64,000 nucleotides of DNA from Perkinsus marinus ATCC 50983 (lineage: Eukaryota; Perkinsozoa; Perkinsida; Perkinsidae). The notes under the pieces are model-generated. The model saw only the letters and a program-made list of their open reading frames with translations. It ran no database searches and was not told the origin of the DNA. Shown here in pieces: positions 47,400 to 59,032 of the stretch. Positions within the stretch are counted from its first letter, which is position 1. Each line of letters begins with the position of its first letter. A program made the position numbers and the translations under genes. The stretch is taken from positions 117,985 through 181,984 of the forward strand of contig NW_003201888.1 of assembly GCF_000006405.1 (NCBI RefSeq), in the 5' to 3' direction.

Positions 47400-48836
47400 G
47401 ATTCAGGTATCTCTCCACGGCTGGTGGAGGTTGGGGAGATTTACACTTGGCGGCTGCCACCGGGAACCTGGACTTGGTAAAATCCCTACTGGAGCAAGGG
47501 TACGACGTCAATGAACGCATTATGGTGAGGATAGTCCCTTCAACGTGATCGGAGTATCATCCTCTTGGCGAACTCTGTATAGTTCATACTCAGTATAGCC
47601 GTTCCGATGTGCTACTCGCTGTACCCGGCTTGAGCCGTATCTTGGGGTGTCCCTGCAGGACCGAAGTACGCCACTCCATCTGGCCGCCGCCAATGGCTGG
47701 GTACTTGTCATAGAGCATCTCGTAGAGAACGGTGCCTCCCTGAACGCTGTCGATGCGGTAGTACTCCTCTAATCCGTATCGCCGACATTTCTTCACAGAG
47801 CGGTCTGACCCCGCTGCAAACGGCATTGAGGAATCGTCAGCAGAAGTGCGTGCAGTCGCTGAGTGGATGGAAAGCTAGATGTGCCAATGTAGGGTCTCAC
47901 TTTATTATCACTTTGTTGACGGCTCACCAGTCCTTAATATTCCTCTGCAGGCTGATAAGATAACGCCACCGGCCACCTTCAGAGATATGAGTCCTCATGA
48001 CGACTCGGTACAGTGATACCTCCACATCAATAATCTAAGAATAATTTTTAACAGTTTGGCCGGTCACCTGTTCATCGGGCCGCCTTGTGGCGACGTCCGG
48101 ACCTTGTCCGTGACTTGCTGAATACCGTTGGATGTGACCCATGCCGTTTTAGCACGTACGATCTTTTACACTGTATCGTTTGGTTAGCAATACTCTTCGG
48201 GTGGTTTGAGCCATGCTCTAGGTCCGGCGAGACCGCTGTTCATGTAGCGGCTGAATCCAAGAACGAGGATGTCCTCCGAGAGGTACATGTCTCGACCGAG
48301 ATCACTCACTCTGATATCCCGTATCAGATTATCAATTTCGTTGGCCCTTCGGCTGCCGATATAGAATACTCCGTGATTATCGAGAAATGCGGTGGTAATT
48401 GTTTAGATTGGCTTCGGTAGTCCATGTCGTCATGACATATTCTCGTGAGAGGTTTACGTACTCGTTATGACTGGCAATAAAATGCACGCACGCGCTTGAT
48501 AAATCGTGTCGTCATAGCATCTGCATTTTTGTGCCGCTATTCCTTTCGCTTATAAGTCCCTAATTGGTGAATCAGTGGCTCGACTCTGAGATTTGATCTT
48601 CAGCCTTGGAAGACCTACTCATCCTACGAGACAAAGCGGGCCGTAGTGTGAAGGACATGCCCGGCGCTGCTGACATCCTAGCGGCCATTCTTCGAGGGAG
48701 AGCATACGCTCTTGACGTTAAGCGCTTTGTCCGAGCTAAGTATCCACAGCTGTCCCTTCTGAATCCTAACAAAGAACGCATTCCAGTTAACATAAATTGC
48801 CGTGATGAGGTGGTGAGAGGGATGACACTGGCGTAA
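47400..48836 (+). CDS. Ankyrin-repeat gene, unit A1
   Basis: Multi-exon, nearly one repeat per exon. LHLAAATGNLDLVKSLLEQG (47.43 kb), TPLHLAAANGWVLVIEHLVE (47.67 kb), SGLTPLQTALRNRQQK (47.81 kb), FGRSPVHRAALWRRPDLVRD (48.06 kb), GETAVHVAAESKNEDVL (48.23 kb), FVGPSAADIEYSVI (48.34 kb), and a final exon ALEDLLILRDKAGRSVKDMP (48.6 kb) with about 55 more residues and a stop at 48836. Ankyrin repeats mediate protein binding; no other domain is visible. The start codon was not found: the first exon may be preceded by another. The RAALWRRPDLVR and final exons have close relatives in unit B1 (54.1-54.8 kb). Whether A1 and A2 form one gene or two is uncertain. Confidence 0.65.
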
Positions 48837-49039
48837 CTCGCTTCTGACTTTGACTCATAGTACCTCTCTCTGATCGTGTGACACAAGTGACGGAAACTAG
48901 CTTCATTCGGAAGCCGCTCTCTGTCGCTGTCTCATTTTATTCGAGAGCCTTTGTCTGTGTCGTAACTCCGCAAGATGTAAGCGGCATAACAGAACTTTGT
49001 ACGGCATAGGTGGTGACCTTGTCGCTTACATGACCTCGT

Positions 49040-49961
49040 TAAGGTTGTGAAAGTCGACAATGGCGCGTTGTGGGTCACATCTATTGCACCGCAATAATTG
49101 CAGTGAGATCCAGTGCCTCTAAATTCTCTCTATTCCTCAGTATGGTTATACTGCTCTCCATCACGCTGCAATCCACGGTCGGTCCTCGTGCTGCTCCAAT
49201 AGACGTAGCTGGCTCAAAATGGACAAGTTACTCCAGTGTGGTGCAGATGTTGATGCGCGTTGTCGGGTGATATTAATGGGGGTACCTCAGCTGCTTCAAT
49301 GATATAACAGATTCATGGTGCAACTCCTTTGCATTATGTGGCGACCTCTTGCGATGCCTTACCGTTGATGGATATGCTCATTGCTCACGGTGCTAATGTC
49401 AATGCCCAGTCTGATGTAAGGACCATAGTCTTCTACCCGGCGTATACATTGCTATTGAAGTCTGCGCGCAGGCATGTGGGGAGACGCCGCTGCACTGGGC
49501 GGTAAAGAGCTCTTCGGACGCACACTTTGCGATGGTTAAGGCTCTTATGGCTGCGGGAGCGGACGCGACCATGCAGACGTTCAGACCAACGGGTCAGAGA
49601 CGAATGATTCTACCCGATATACAGCTGAGGTACTGCATAGCATCACAACCGAAAAGGAGTACCTGGGTGATTCTCAGTGCTGGCAGTACTCCAATTCATT
49701 ACGCGGTTAGACTACGGAAATTTAATGTATTCGCTCTGGTATGACACGGTTCCGTCCGGCTGTTGTAGCGGATATTTCTCTTCAGATCGTTGATCATGTT
49801 AGGCCCAGTGAAGCCGACTGCGACCCTGCAGTGCGAGACGCGAAGTCTCAAGGTGAGCCCTTTGGTCATCAGTTTGCACGTATCTCTTGTTTCCAGCGTT
49901 CGAGGAGTTGGTTGCGATCAAAGACTGCGAAGGCCACTCGGTTAACGATCTCCTACGATGA
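49040..49961 (+). CDS. Ankyrin-repeat gene, unit A2
   Basis: Exons: YGYTALHHAAIHG with CGADVDARC (49.15 kb, with a variant inner helix), GATPLHYVATSCDALPLMDM (49.32 kb), CGETPLHWAVKSSSDAHFAM with ALMAAGADATMQT (49.47 kb), AGSTPIHYAVRLRKFNVFAL (49.68 kb), QIVDHVRPSEADCDPAVRDA (49.79 kb) and FEELVAIKDCEGHSVNDLLR, stop 49959-49961. The last two exons match in form the VGPSAADIEY and LEDLLILRDKAGRSVKD pair that ends A1, showing that the same terminal cassette closes each unit. Start not identified. Confidence 0.6.
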
Positions 49962-51330
49962 AAGTAATTTCCATTACGGTAACGATTTCGCCTTGAGGAG
50001 AATCAACACTACGAATCATAGTGCCATATTCACACCTCGCTAGAGTTAGGCTCTAGCTATAGTGAATAGAGCTCCCAGTCTCTGTAATGGAGAGGTTCTC
50101 ATTCTCTCCAATTTCTGTCATTATCATGTATAAATCGTGTGACCATTTCTCTGGATTGTTATGATTTCTCATGATGCCGCCCGCAATTCCGCGGCATAAC
50201 TCGATCCTCCTATGATCCGAAATGACAGTGTGGAGTTGTTTTGGTCACCACAGAGTTATCTGCACATGCCTGTGCACTGATCGACCCTCTGAGGTCATGA
50301 GCAGATTACACTCAGCAGCACACTTCATAATGTTCATTACCCATTTGAGGGCATCGCCCTCAGGGCAGTTCGAATTCAAGAAACTACCGCCTATAATACT
50401 CATGTCATGAGTATTCACTCTGTTCTTATCATCCTTTTTCTCTGTCAGAGATTTATGTTCCTCTCATATCTTCCATTTGGAAGCACATCCGCTTCTGTTA
50501 CGTATACCCCAAGCAATACGCGTTCACTGGACGTTCTCTGCCATACCGATCCTAACAATGCTAGGTGAATGTTTTCAGGTGAAACACTAAACTTAATTGT
50601 CGCTTTTGTCCAGCATTGAGGAGATTAGATATCCTCAGGGGTCTCTCAATCAGGGGCAGAATCCGTATTTTCGGGAAAAGACAATTTTTCGGAAATTTTC
50701 AAACAGGATCTTGCCGTTTTCACATAAATAAAACGGTAAGAAGAATTGCGAGTTGGTACAGCGATCGTCCTCATCATAGTGCTATCTATTTCCGTCCACA
50801 CGAAGGCTGTCTATGCTACCAGTTGCCAACCAAAGCAATCACTCGGTCCAGTACGCCAGGGGGTGGGCCAGACCATCAGGATGAGTGACTCATCATGAGT
50901 CGGTTCGGCGACCCGAATCATGGCATGCCACCCCCCGCGATTGCTGGCATCAATTTGCTGCGGGAGTACGGAGTCCCTTGGAGAGTACTGACTGAGCGCC
51001 GTTGATCGGATTTTCTCCCGCAGGATCCTAAACTTCACTTCGTCCAAACTCTGAAGGTGTTGGACCAGTACTGCTTTCTAAAGGAGATTACGTTTCTCTC
51101 GTTCTGGAGTTCTGAATGACTATACTCAACGCATATTGGAGTCCATATACAGCATTCGGTTATTCGCATGTTCCACTCAGTGGAATCAACTGGAGCTGAC
51201 TCGAGGCCCGCTTAAGCTCTCCAAAGATGTCGAGATCATACGATTGTAGCACCCTCGGAACTCGATCTGACATAACGACGCTTATTTACCCTCCACCTAA
51301 ATTGTACCCCCCAAGGTTAAAGTCTCCGAC
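49962..51330. other. Spacer in the ankyrin array
   Basis: No ankyrin repeat or other domain seen. Small ORFs at 50222-50410, 50616-50888 and 50811-51047 are unsupported. Confidence 0.4.
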
Positions 51331-51876
51331 TTACTCAGCTTTTTCACCCGTGAACTTTCTGCAGCACCCCACCATCATGAACAACCCAGCAGTGGTGAGC
51401 AGAAGATTCAGCGTCATCACACCGAATATGGCTGGGAGCCACGGAGATGTTTCCATGCGACTGTTCTCTACTCTGCCAGGCCCCGAGATATGGGGTGAGC
51501 TTTCCGTTGGCCTGATCACATCGGGCGGACTTTCCGTTGACGTAGTCACACCGGATGGGCTTTCCGTAGGCCTAATCGACGAAGAACGAATGTCTGGAGT
51601 GATCACCACCCAATTTAGTCACGCTCACTTTTCGGTATTCCACTCTTCAGAAAGTGGGTCCTCGAGGTCAATGGAGAGGAAGTCCATGGTAGGCCTAGCA
51701 GTAGTCGTTTTCTGCTCAGGTTCCTCGAGCTCCACACCAGCAAAGAAGTCTGGAGTCAGAGGAACGATATCCCCTGTGCTATCTTCTTCAAATTGAAGGT
51801 AGATTGCTTCAACCAAGGAGGCTGTGAGCAATCCTAAAATGTTACCAGCTACATAAGCGGTAGTACTGATGCGCAT
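51331..51876 (-). CDS. Small type I membrane protein with Thr/Pro/Ser-rich ectodomain
   Basis: Two exons (51629-51876 and 51331-51571) joined by a 57-nt GT-AG intron that restores frame (NTE-K-PTES), about 162 residues. The ATG at 51876 starts a signal peptide (AYVAGNILGLLTASLVEA). An acidic stretch follows, then degenerate repeats of RPTESPSGV / TSTESPPDV / RPTESSPHI, a single TM segment (IFGVMTLNLLLTTAGLFMMV) and a short CCRKFTGEKAE tail. The repeat region is suited to O-glycosylation. No family recognised; a surface protein is the natural guess. It lies on the opposite strand inside the ankyrin array. Confidence 0.65.
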
Positions 51877-52891
51877 ATTGTACTGGGATAAAGTATCAAC
51901 CTGTCGACAGAAGGCATCAATTCAAGCGATGCAAATGGACTCCGTCCGGAGCGGAAAGTCCTACTAGGACTTTATCCGATAGAAGTACTGCCAATACTTA
52001 CCGGTATTACTTCTATCCATTGTGCACGGGTGTACATGCGTGCGCAGCTGATCACTCACTCCCCGAATAGACCGAAGCAGAGATAATTACAACTTATTTC
52101 ATCTTTTACGATCATCCATGATAGTGGAATACCGGAGCGCTCGAGAATTTCGAGTCGAGATGCGCANNNNNNNNNNNNNNNNNNNNNNNNNNNNNNNNNN
52201 NNNNNNNNNNNNNNNNNNNNNNNNNNNNNNNNNNNNNNNNNNNNNNNNNNNNNNNNNNNNNNNNNNTGAGGAACATATCTATTTTGGTCAACAACCACCG
52301 TGGTTGTTTATGATAATGTCCTGTCGACAGTACTATTGAGGAAACTCAAGAGCACAAGATAGTCTCTAACCATTTCAGCCGTTTCCTCATAATCGAAACT
52401 CCAGCTTTCGTAAAGCTTAGGATGCCTTCGAAAGAAGTCATTAGTATCTCTGCTAGAGTTGGCCTACGTTCCACGCACTGGACCGCTCTCTGTCACTCCT
52501 ATTATACTCTACCCTCTGCTATTAAGGTATCGAGTTAAGCTGTGCTGTTACTCTCTCACAGAGTCTAACATCAAGAACCACTCGTAATTGCACAATAACG
52601 CAAGCTAGTTCCCGTTTGCCCATGGAGTTTCTAGCAGAGAGGAATACCTCGCGATACCCGTATCGTTGCGGTAGCTTCTTTTGTCACTCAAGCTGGTCCG
52701 ATGGATCTTGTGACTCACAATTCGTGATAGTTATTCTCTATTAGATATAATAGTGATCGGCATGGTGGTATCCACATGGATGCGATAGTACGTTCCCATC
52801 GTTGTTATGTGGCTGATGGCACCACTGAGTAATCTAACTTCATTTTATGATTAATTGTGACATTAAAGCTCATTGAAAGGAGGAATTCCCG
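51877..52891. other. Spacer with assembly gap
   Basis: A run of 100 Ns spans 52167-52266, probably a scaffold gap of unknown true size. No gene seen on either side of it, so unit B of the ankyrin array may have lost its 5' exons here. Confidence 0.8.
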
Positions 52892-53871
52892 ATGTTGGAA
52901 GCACTCTTCAATCCGATATTTATGTTCAATTGGAGTCAAGACGCTGAGAGAGTGTTGACTTTTTATCTAAGTTTGATTGTTCATCATGTTGTCAAATACG
53001 CTGCGTCCTACTGCAACCATCACGCATCTCCTACAGCCATCGTGCAGGTAGAATTAGGGTTGGAATATATGTTCGCTTTTCTCAGCTGAGCTCAACAGTT
53101 TCATCGCAGTTTGTTCGCTTAGCTCAACAGATTGTAGAAGTATACACACGCTTCAGAGTAAAAATGTACAGTACGAGAACCAGGGAGAATTTACCGAAAT
53201 TTTTATATTGGCAGCTACGTATGTAGTTGACCATGTGCCTATTTTCCCACGCTGGGTAGGACGGTACCTACAGCGCAAGATTCGTCCACTGAGACTGGTA
53301 TCTTACGTCATATATCTTCTTAGGATTCAGCAACTCCTGTTCGCTCCGTTACAGTCACGTGGGTTCGGTAGCTGCCGAAAAGGCTGTGGTCATCATCAGA
53401 GGCGTTCATATGAGTCCAGTCGAGAACCCTCCTCGTCGTTCGAATTCTGGTATCCTTCCCCCCTCAGCGATGATCTCACCACGCAAGATATCCAAGTAAC
53501 CGACCTTTGCTTGCGTATGTGTTCTCCATCTTTCCGCATTCCTTGCTCTCCTATGTCCTGTATACATGACGTCATTGATAGGTGCATGTGAGCACGGTGT
53601 CAGATATTGAGGGATGGATCGATCTGGATGCGTGTGGCCTTCGACGACGACCGCGTGATGCTTCAAAGCGGTGTGCCGTAAAGAAGGTAGTATGAATTGC
53701 TGATGGAAAATAAGAAATAGACATTTTTTCCAGTCTCATCAGTGCTGTCGTAAGGATCACGGCAACCTCTGCCACCATCATAGTGGCGAGTGCCATCCTG
53801 GTGGATGCAGCCATCAAGCCACGGACACACATAGACTGGCGCACGCCTTTGAAAGACATGTAATAACACAA
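52892..53871 (+). CDS. Possible small membrane-protein gene interrupted by a MITE
   Basis: The ATG at 52892 opens MLEALFNPIFMFNWSQDAE with a hydrophobic FYLSLIVHHVVKYAAS segment, ending at CAG|GTAGAAT. The intron is then largely a hAT-like MITE. Downstream candidate exons include AAEKAVVIIRGVHMSPVENP (about 53.36-53.49 kb) and LISAVVRITATSATIIVASA with ILVDAAIKPR, ending DWRTPLKDM at about 53.86 kb. Alternative frames are also open, so the model is weak. Family unknown. Confidence 0.3.
53055..53254 (+). mobile_element. hAT-like MITE copy with clear 8-bp target duplication
   Basis: Starts TAGGGTTGGAATATATGTTCGC and ends CCTATTTTCCCACGCTG. It is flanked by GGTAGAAT (53047-53054) and GGTAGGAC (53255-53262), six of eight matching. 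It also carries an internal duplication of the TTCGCTTAGCTCAACAG segment. Confidence 0.78.
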
Positions 53872-54087
53872 TTGATTCTACTACTACTACTACCAGTACT
53901 TGATGTCGCATTCAGGATGGTGGCTCTATTGACCGATACAGCGAAGCAGAGAAGGAGGTCACCGGGGAGGCAGGGGATATGATACAAAGCCTGAGAGAAA
54001 ACCTGAGCACCGGCGTTGATTCTGTAATACTGATAATAAGCTGTTATCGACATACCACACCTTCTGCAATCTCCGTCTAGTCTTCTT

Positions 54088-55400
54088 ATGATGTCGCTTC
54101 AGTACGGCCGACCAGCATTGGTTCGAGCAGCTCTATGGCGTCGGCCCGATCTCGTTCGTGAGCTACTCCGCGAGGGAGCTGATCCTACACAGTCTAGCAG
54201 CGGGTAATAGCGTGTTGTCATCACGAATCGTCCTTTCTGTTATTTCGGTTATTTTGCAGAGTTGGCGATACGGCGATAAGAATCGCGGTGGAGGGTAACA
54301 ACGAAGAAGTCCTTAACGAGGTCGGTTGTTGATCGCGACTCGGGTTTTGAAGGTTTTTGTATGTACGTCAGATAGTTGAAAACGTCGGTCCTTCTGGAAA
54401 AGATATCGCGTATAACACGATCGATCGAAAGCGTGAGGGTAGCAGTAGCGCCTTTACAGCCTAAGAATTCTAATGCTTGTTTTTGACCAGCTCTCAAGAA
54501 TCTACTATCTGTTAGGGATAAGACAGGTCGCAAGGTTTCCGAGTATCCAGGAGCGCTGGCCATCCAGATGGCTATCAGTCGGGCTTACGAGTACTTGCTC
54601 AATATATGCAAGTTTGTGGTTGACGATGCCCCTCGACCCGATCTTATGAGGCCTGAGGATAATCGTGCTATACCTGTACATGTGGACTCTGTCGATTGGG
54701 TAGGAGCGTCCAGGGCGGGGGGTTATCTAATCTGTCCCTTCAGAGTGGGGAAACAGCGCTGTTCTCTGCTGTCAGAGGAGGCCATTTGTACAAGGCTGAA
54801 TTCCTCCTTGATAACGGGGCTGCAGTCGACAAGGAAGTTTGGGTAGGTTCGGGATCCGTCGGGGTGTACGACCGATCTCGTCGTGTTGCAGGGGAGGACG
54901 GCACTCCACGAAGCAGTTCGAGTGGGCGCAGTAGACCTCATGAGACTATTGCTGAAGCATGGCGCCAATCCCAATTTGATAGCGAAAGTAAGCAGTACTT
55001 GAGTGCTATGGCAATATCCCTGCAAACAGGATAGTGGCTTATCTTGTCTTCATACGGCTATAGTTTGTGGTGGAGATTTGGAGGTCATTCGCTCACTCCT
55101 CGACAACGGTGCTGATCCTGCGATCAAGTCATTGAGTATCTGTCACTTATCATGCCAAGGTGAAGGACGCGAAATATCGTAAGGCTTGCAATCCGTGATA
55201 TTTGTACATCTAGGGCGTTCAGGTCTGGTTCGACGGCAATGCACTTCGCCATGCAACTGGAACGCCGGGATATCGCGGCTCAGGTTAGTTGACGGCATTT
55301 ACATAGACGACCCTTGAATAGATACTGGACTCCATCGGACCTCTCCCTTCCGACGTAGACGCCGCTATTCGGGATGAGAAATCGAGACGTAAGTGATGAT
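54088..55400 (+). CDS. Ankyrin-repeat gene(s), units B1 and B2
   Basis: B1: YGRPALVRAALWRRPDLVRE (54.1 kb), GDTAIRIAVEGNNEEVLNEV (54.26 kb), IVENVGPSGKDIAYNTI (54.37 kb) and ALKNLLSVRDKTGRKVSEYP (54.49 kb), exon for exon the relative of the second half of A1. B2: SGETALFSAVRGGHLYKAEF with LLDNGAAVDKE (54.75 kb), GRTALHEAVRVGAVDLMRLL (54.9 kb), CLHTAIVCGGDLEVIRSLL (55.06 kb), GSTAMHFAMQLERRDIAAQ (55.23 kb) and ILDSIGPLPSDVDAAIRDEK (55.33 kb), the relative of A2. The leading two-repeat exons seen in A1 are missing upstream. Start and stop are not resolved. Confidence 0.6.
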
Positions 55401-56060
55401 GGGGTCCGCCATCGCTAGCCGTCCTCAGGTTGTGAGCATCTTATGCACATCCGTAATGATGCTGGGCTTCTGGCCGCATCTACAGCGTAGGGTGCATCGC
55501 GATGTATGGTGAACAGCAGGGAGCCCCCGGGAAGAGCTCCACTGTGGAGGGTATCGGGTCATTCGAATCACCGTTTGATAACAGTGTGGATGTTTCCTAT
55601 AATATAACTACTACATGTTGAGCTGTTCAATGTTGATGTTCATTCTCATCAATAGCTTACCAATGATATACTCACGCATGGGCGTGCGTGCTGATCTGTG
55701 AGACTTTGGTTCATCTCGAATCGGATCGACAATAGCGGTGAGAGAACCCTTATTCCAATTGTTAATATATTAGGAGGACAAAGTTATGCCAGTGTTCCTC
55801 TGCACGCATACACACCTTTTTCTGGCTTTCCGGGGGATTTTGTCTTCGACACCTGCGCTTATGTCGGCGAATTTCATACATTATATTTGATGCACATTCA
55901 CGCTTGTCGTTGTAAGTATATGGATGACATTGTCAATGCCCAAACTCTGTTCACGGATGCGCGGTGTCGTGTCCCTCACCCCTCGTCCGCTCATTTCTAT
56001 GACCCCTGGTGTCAGTAGTCTTATTGGCTCTGAGCGCCCTGCTGTTCATTATCAGCCTAT
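55401..56060. other. Spacer between ankyrin units B and C
   Basis: The ORF at 55698-56018 (+) has no recognisable domain. No repeat or MITE seen. Confidence 0.4.
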
Positions 56061-58300
56061 GAGGTAGCCTTTTGGAAATATATCCCTGCTGCGGTGATGG
56101 CGATGTCAGGTTCGTCAGTTCGGCCGCACACTCTGAGTGTGGTATAAGACGTGGTTTGATAGGCTGGACTGATCTCGAGCTGGCCGCATCGGCCGGCAAC
56201 CTCTCTGAGATTAAGACGTTGATAGCTCGTGGAGCTGATCCTCGAGCAGCGAACGAGGTGAATACAGTGCTGATTAGATGACGAGTCAAGGCGCCCCTTG
56301 TTAGAATGGTCAAACCGCCCTCCATTTTGCTGCAGTGAACGGGCATCCGGGCGCAGTAGAGCTTCTGGTAGAAGAGGGCGTTGATCTTAACGCCGAGGAC
56401 ACCGTAAGTTTGGGCTCTCGTTTTATAGCAGTGAGAAGATATATACAGCATCGAGTCATTGATGAAGTGCAGACGTTTCCGATCTCCATCGTATTCCTCA
56501 TTGATTTTAGTGTGGCCGTATACCCTTGGTCCTGGCTGTACAACAAAAGCAGAAGGACGCTGTGGAGGCCCTTATACGGTATAAGCCGTCAATCAGTACT
56601 GAGCAAGTGAGTGCTCACTCACCTGTCGTGATATCCAACATCATCTGATCTCAGCTCTTAAAAGCTGTGCAGTTGGCGCACAACAACGGCGACGAGGAAA
56701 TTTTATCTATTCTTCGCTCGCCCGATGTGCATGTCAATGCAGATCCCGATGATCAAGAGTACCACTGTATGGGGGTTCACATAGAGTGAGAATAAGACGC
56801 TAGTAATCGGAAACAGCGTATGCTTTTCAGAGGCAACACTCGGGCGCCTTGGGAACAAGCAGACGCTCATGCACCAATTGAATCAGCATGTGATGAATCG
56901 ACGGTAGCCTCAGGAGACCGGAGAAATTTTACTATACAGCAGAATGGGGGTGGCCAGGTGCGTGCATGATGGTGTGTGGTTCGTAAAGCGTGGGCACTCA
57001 GGAAGCGCTTTATCGAGCTACTCCGAAATCTGATAATTTTGATATTGCCTCACTTGAGGAGGAAAGACGAGGTGAAGCTCTCACACGTATTCGCACCAAC
57101 CGGACTCGACATTTGTAGGTTTATTCTCCACGTTAAACAGTGGTCAAGATCTGAGTTCAGCTGAAAAGGCGGGCCTCCATAATTCCCTTACAGCGGTCGG
57201 GAGGAGAATGCACGACATCGAATCCTTGATCGAGTCGTCAATTTTTGGGCAGCTGGACAGGATGGAAGATATTCTCCATGACAGTGTGGGGACCTCAACT
57301 TTGAAAGTAGACTCGACAGATGAAGTAAGCAACTGCACTAGTTGTTCATCACGATTGTCTGTGTAGTTGGGCTGGTCAGCTCTACACTGGGCCGCATACA
57401 AGGGCCACAGTAACATCGTGGATTTGCTGCTGGAACATGGAGCTAACACAACTAAGCTCACAACGAGGGTGGGATTTCCTCTCTTAAGGAAGTTGATATT
57501 ATAGAGTCGTTTTTAGGAGGGCGCCAGTCCTCTAATATGTGCGGTCGCTCGGCAGGACTGTGATTCTACTGCTCGACTTGACATTATCCGTGCACTACTG
57601 AAACATGGAGCGCAACCGAACGGACAGGACGGGGTGAGTGGCCATCACGATCTGTTGATCTCTCGAAGCACAGTTCTCCCCATCTGAATAAGACAGTTGT
57701 TCGTGTGCTAGACTGATTGGTTTTTCAGGATGGTGAGACTCCCCTTCATTTTGCCGTGAGCTTCCTTGAATACGACGTTGCACAAGTGTTGTTGGAGAAT
57801 GGCGCTGATCCAACCATCAGGACTCATTACTCGATCACTGTTGGCGATAACAATTTTGCGTGAGTTTTCATGTGCATGCTGTGGCTGACGAATATCATAG
57901 TCTCTCAGAGCTGGGAGCACGCCTCTGCACTATGCTCATCAGCTCGGCGCTGAGAATCTCATCAGGCTGGTAGGTAGCGAACTGATTCTTCGGTACAACC
58001 AACGTTCGCTTGTAACAGATTGCTTCGTATGCTGGAAGTTCCGATAACAGTGATTGGCAGTTCTCTTATAGAACAAGTGAGCTCTAGTGATGATTAGTTT
58101 TCCTTATAAGATAGTTATGTTCAGACCTATGTGATGTTAATATGATGCGAGATAGTAACGGTCATACGCCTGTGCAATTACACCCACGATGGCCTTGCTA
58201 TATGATTTAATGATTTTGTGTATAGAGGGTGTATAGCTCCAGCTTCCTGCGTGCTGCTCGATCTGGGTGCTCATCTCTTCATTTCGTACGAGCCGATATC
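56060..58300 (+). CDS. Ankyrin-repeat gene, unit C
   Basis: Exons: WTDLELAASAGNLSEIKTLI (56.17 kb), GQTALHFAAVNGHPGAVELL (56.32 kb), DAVEALIRYKPSISTEQ (56.55 kb), LLKAVQLAHNNGDEEILSIL (56.66 kb) and a non-ankyrin helical exon with SSAEKAGLHNSLTAVGRRMH (57.16 kb). Then GWSALHWAAYKGHSNIVDLL (57.37 kb), EGASPLICAVARQDC (57.52 kb), GETPLHFAVSFLEYDVAQVL (57.73 kb) and AGSTPLHYAHQLGAENLIRL (57.91 kb). The first exons resemble A1 and the last four resemble A2, so C may preserve the full ancestral order within one gene. Start and stop are unresolved. Confidence 0.62.
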
Positions 58301-59032
58301 CTAGTGGGATAAAACCGGCAATTTTTGCTGTAACAATACACTTTTACGAAGAGATAGATGCCACACCAGTATGAGTGTTATTGCGTTCCTGAGTAGTGAG
58401 CTACATCTGATCATACGGGCCAAACCTCTACAGTGGAGTTTCACGCGCTTTGCGAAAATGTACAACTCATGGCGCATGATGCAACGCGAAGTTGATGATT
58501 TTTGAACACGTTAAACGTTCAAGTGTTGAAATTCTGCATCCGTAATGCATCAATATAACTCGCGACGAGCCACCCACCACAACTACACTCGAATGCAAAA
58601 CAAAGCATGAGAATTGAAAAGTCAAGCTTATATGGTGATGATGATGTAGATGATAGGGTAAGACGAAGTCAACGTTAACTATAGAAGTGCAAACCATGTC
58701 ACATGATGTGAGCAGTAGACGATGTGCTCAATGGCTATAGAAGCCTTCATGTATATTCATAGGTGATATACGCTTACGGCGATGCTCATATGATATGTTT
58801 GTTGCGGTCGACTATAAGAGTGACTCTTGAAGAGTCCACTCATATGTCGCTCTCCGACTGAGGACTTGCTGTGCCAACACAACACTAAGACAAGTAGTCC
58901 ATTGAAGTGAACACTGTGAAAAGCGAGATAATGTTGTCAGCCGAGACTTTGCATCACGGGCTCCACATCTTGAGATGCAACGGGGGTCCTTCTCCCCGAC
59001 ATACCTACAATACCACACTCCGCGCGAGACGC
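58301..59032. other. Spacer with a MITE fragment
   Basis: TACAGTGGAGTTTCACGCGCTTTGCG at about 58430-58455 is the intact left end of a Tc1-like MITE; the rest of the element is not recognisable. No gene supported; 58812-59036 (-) overlaps the LZTR1-like stop in another frame. Confidence 0.5.

Noticed and set aside
53572-54053. Minus-strand hydrophobic ORFs
   Set aside because: They overlap plausible plus-strand exons (AVVRITATSATIIVASA), and neither strand has a recognised family, so they were not annotated separately.
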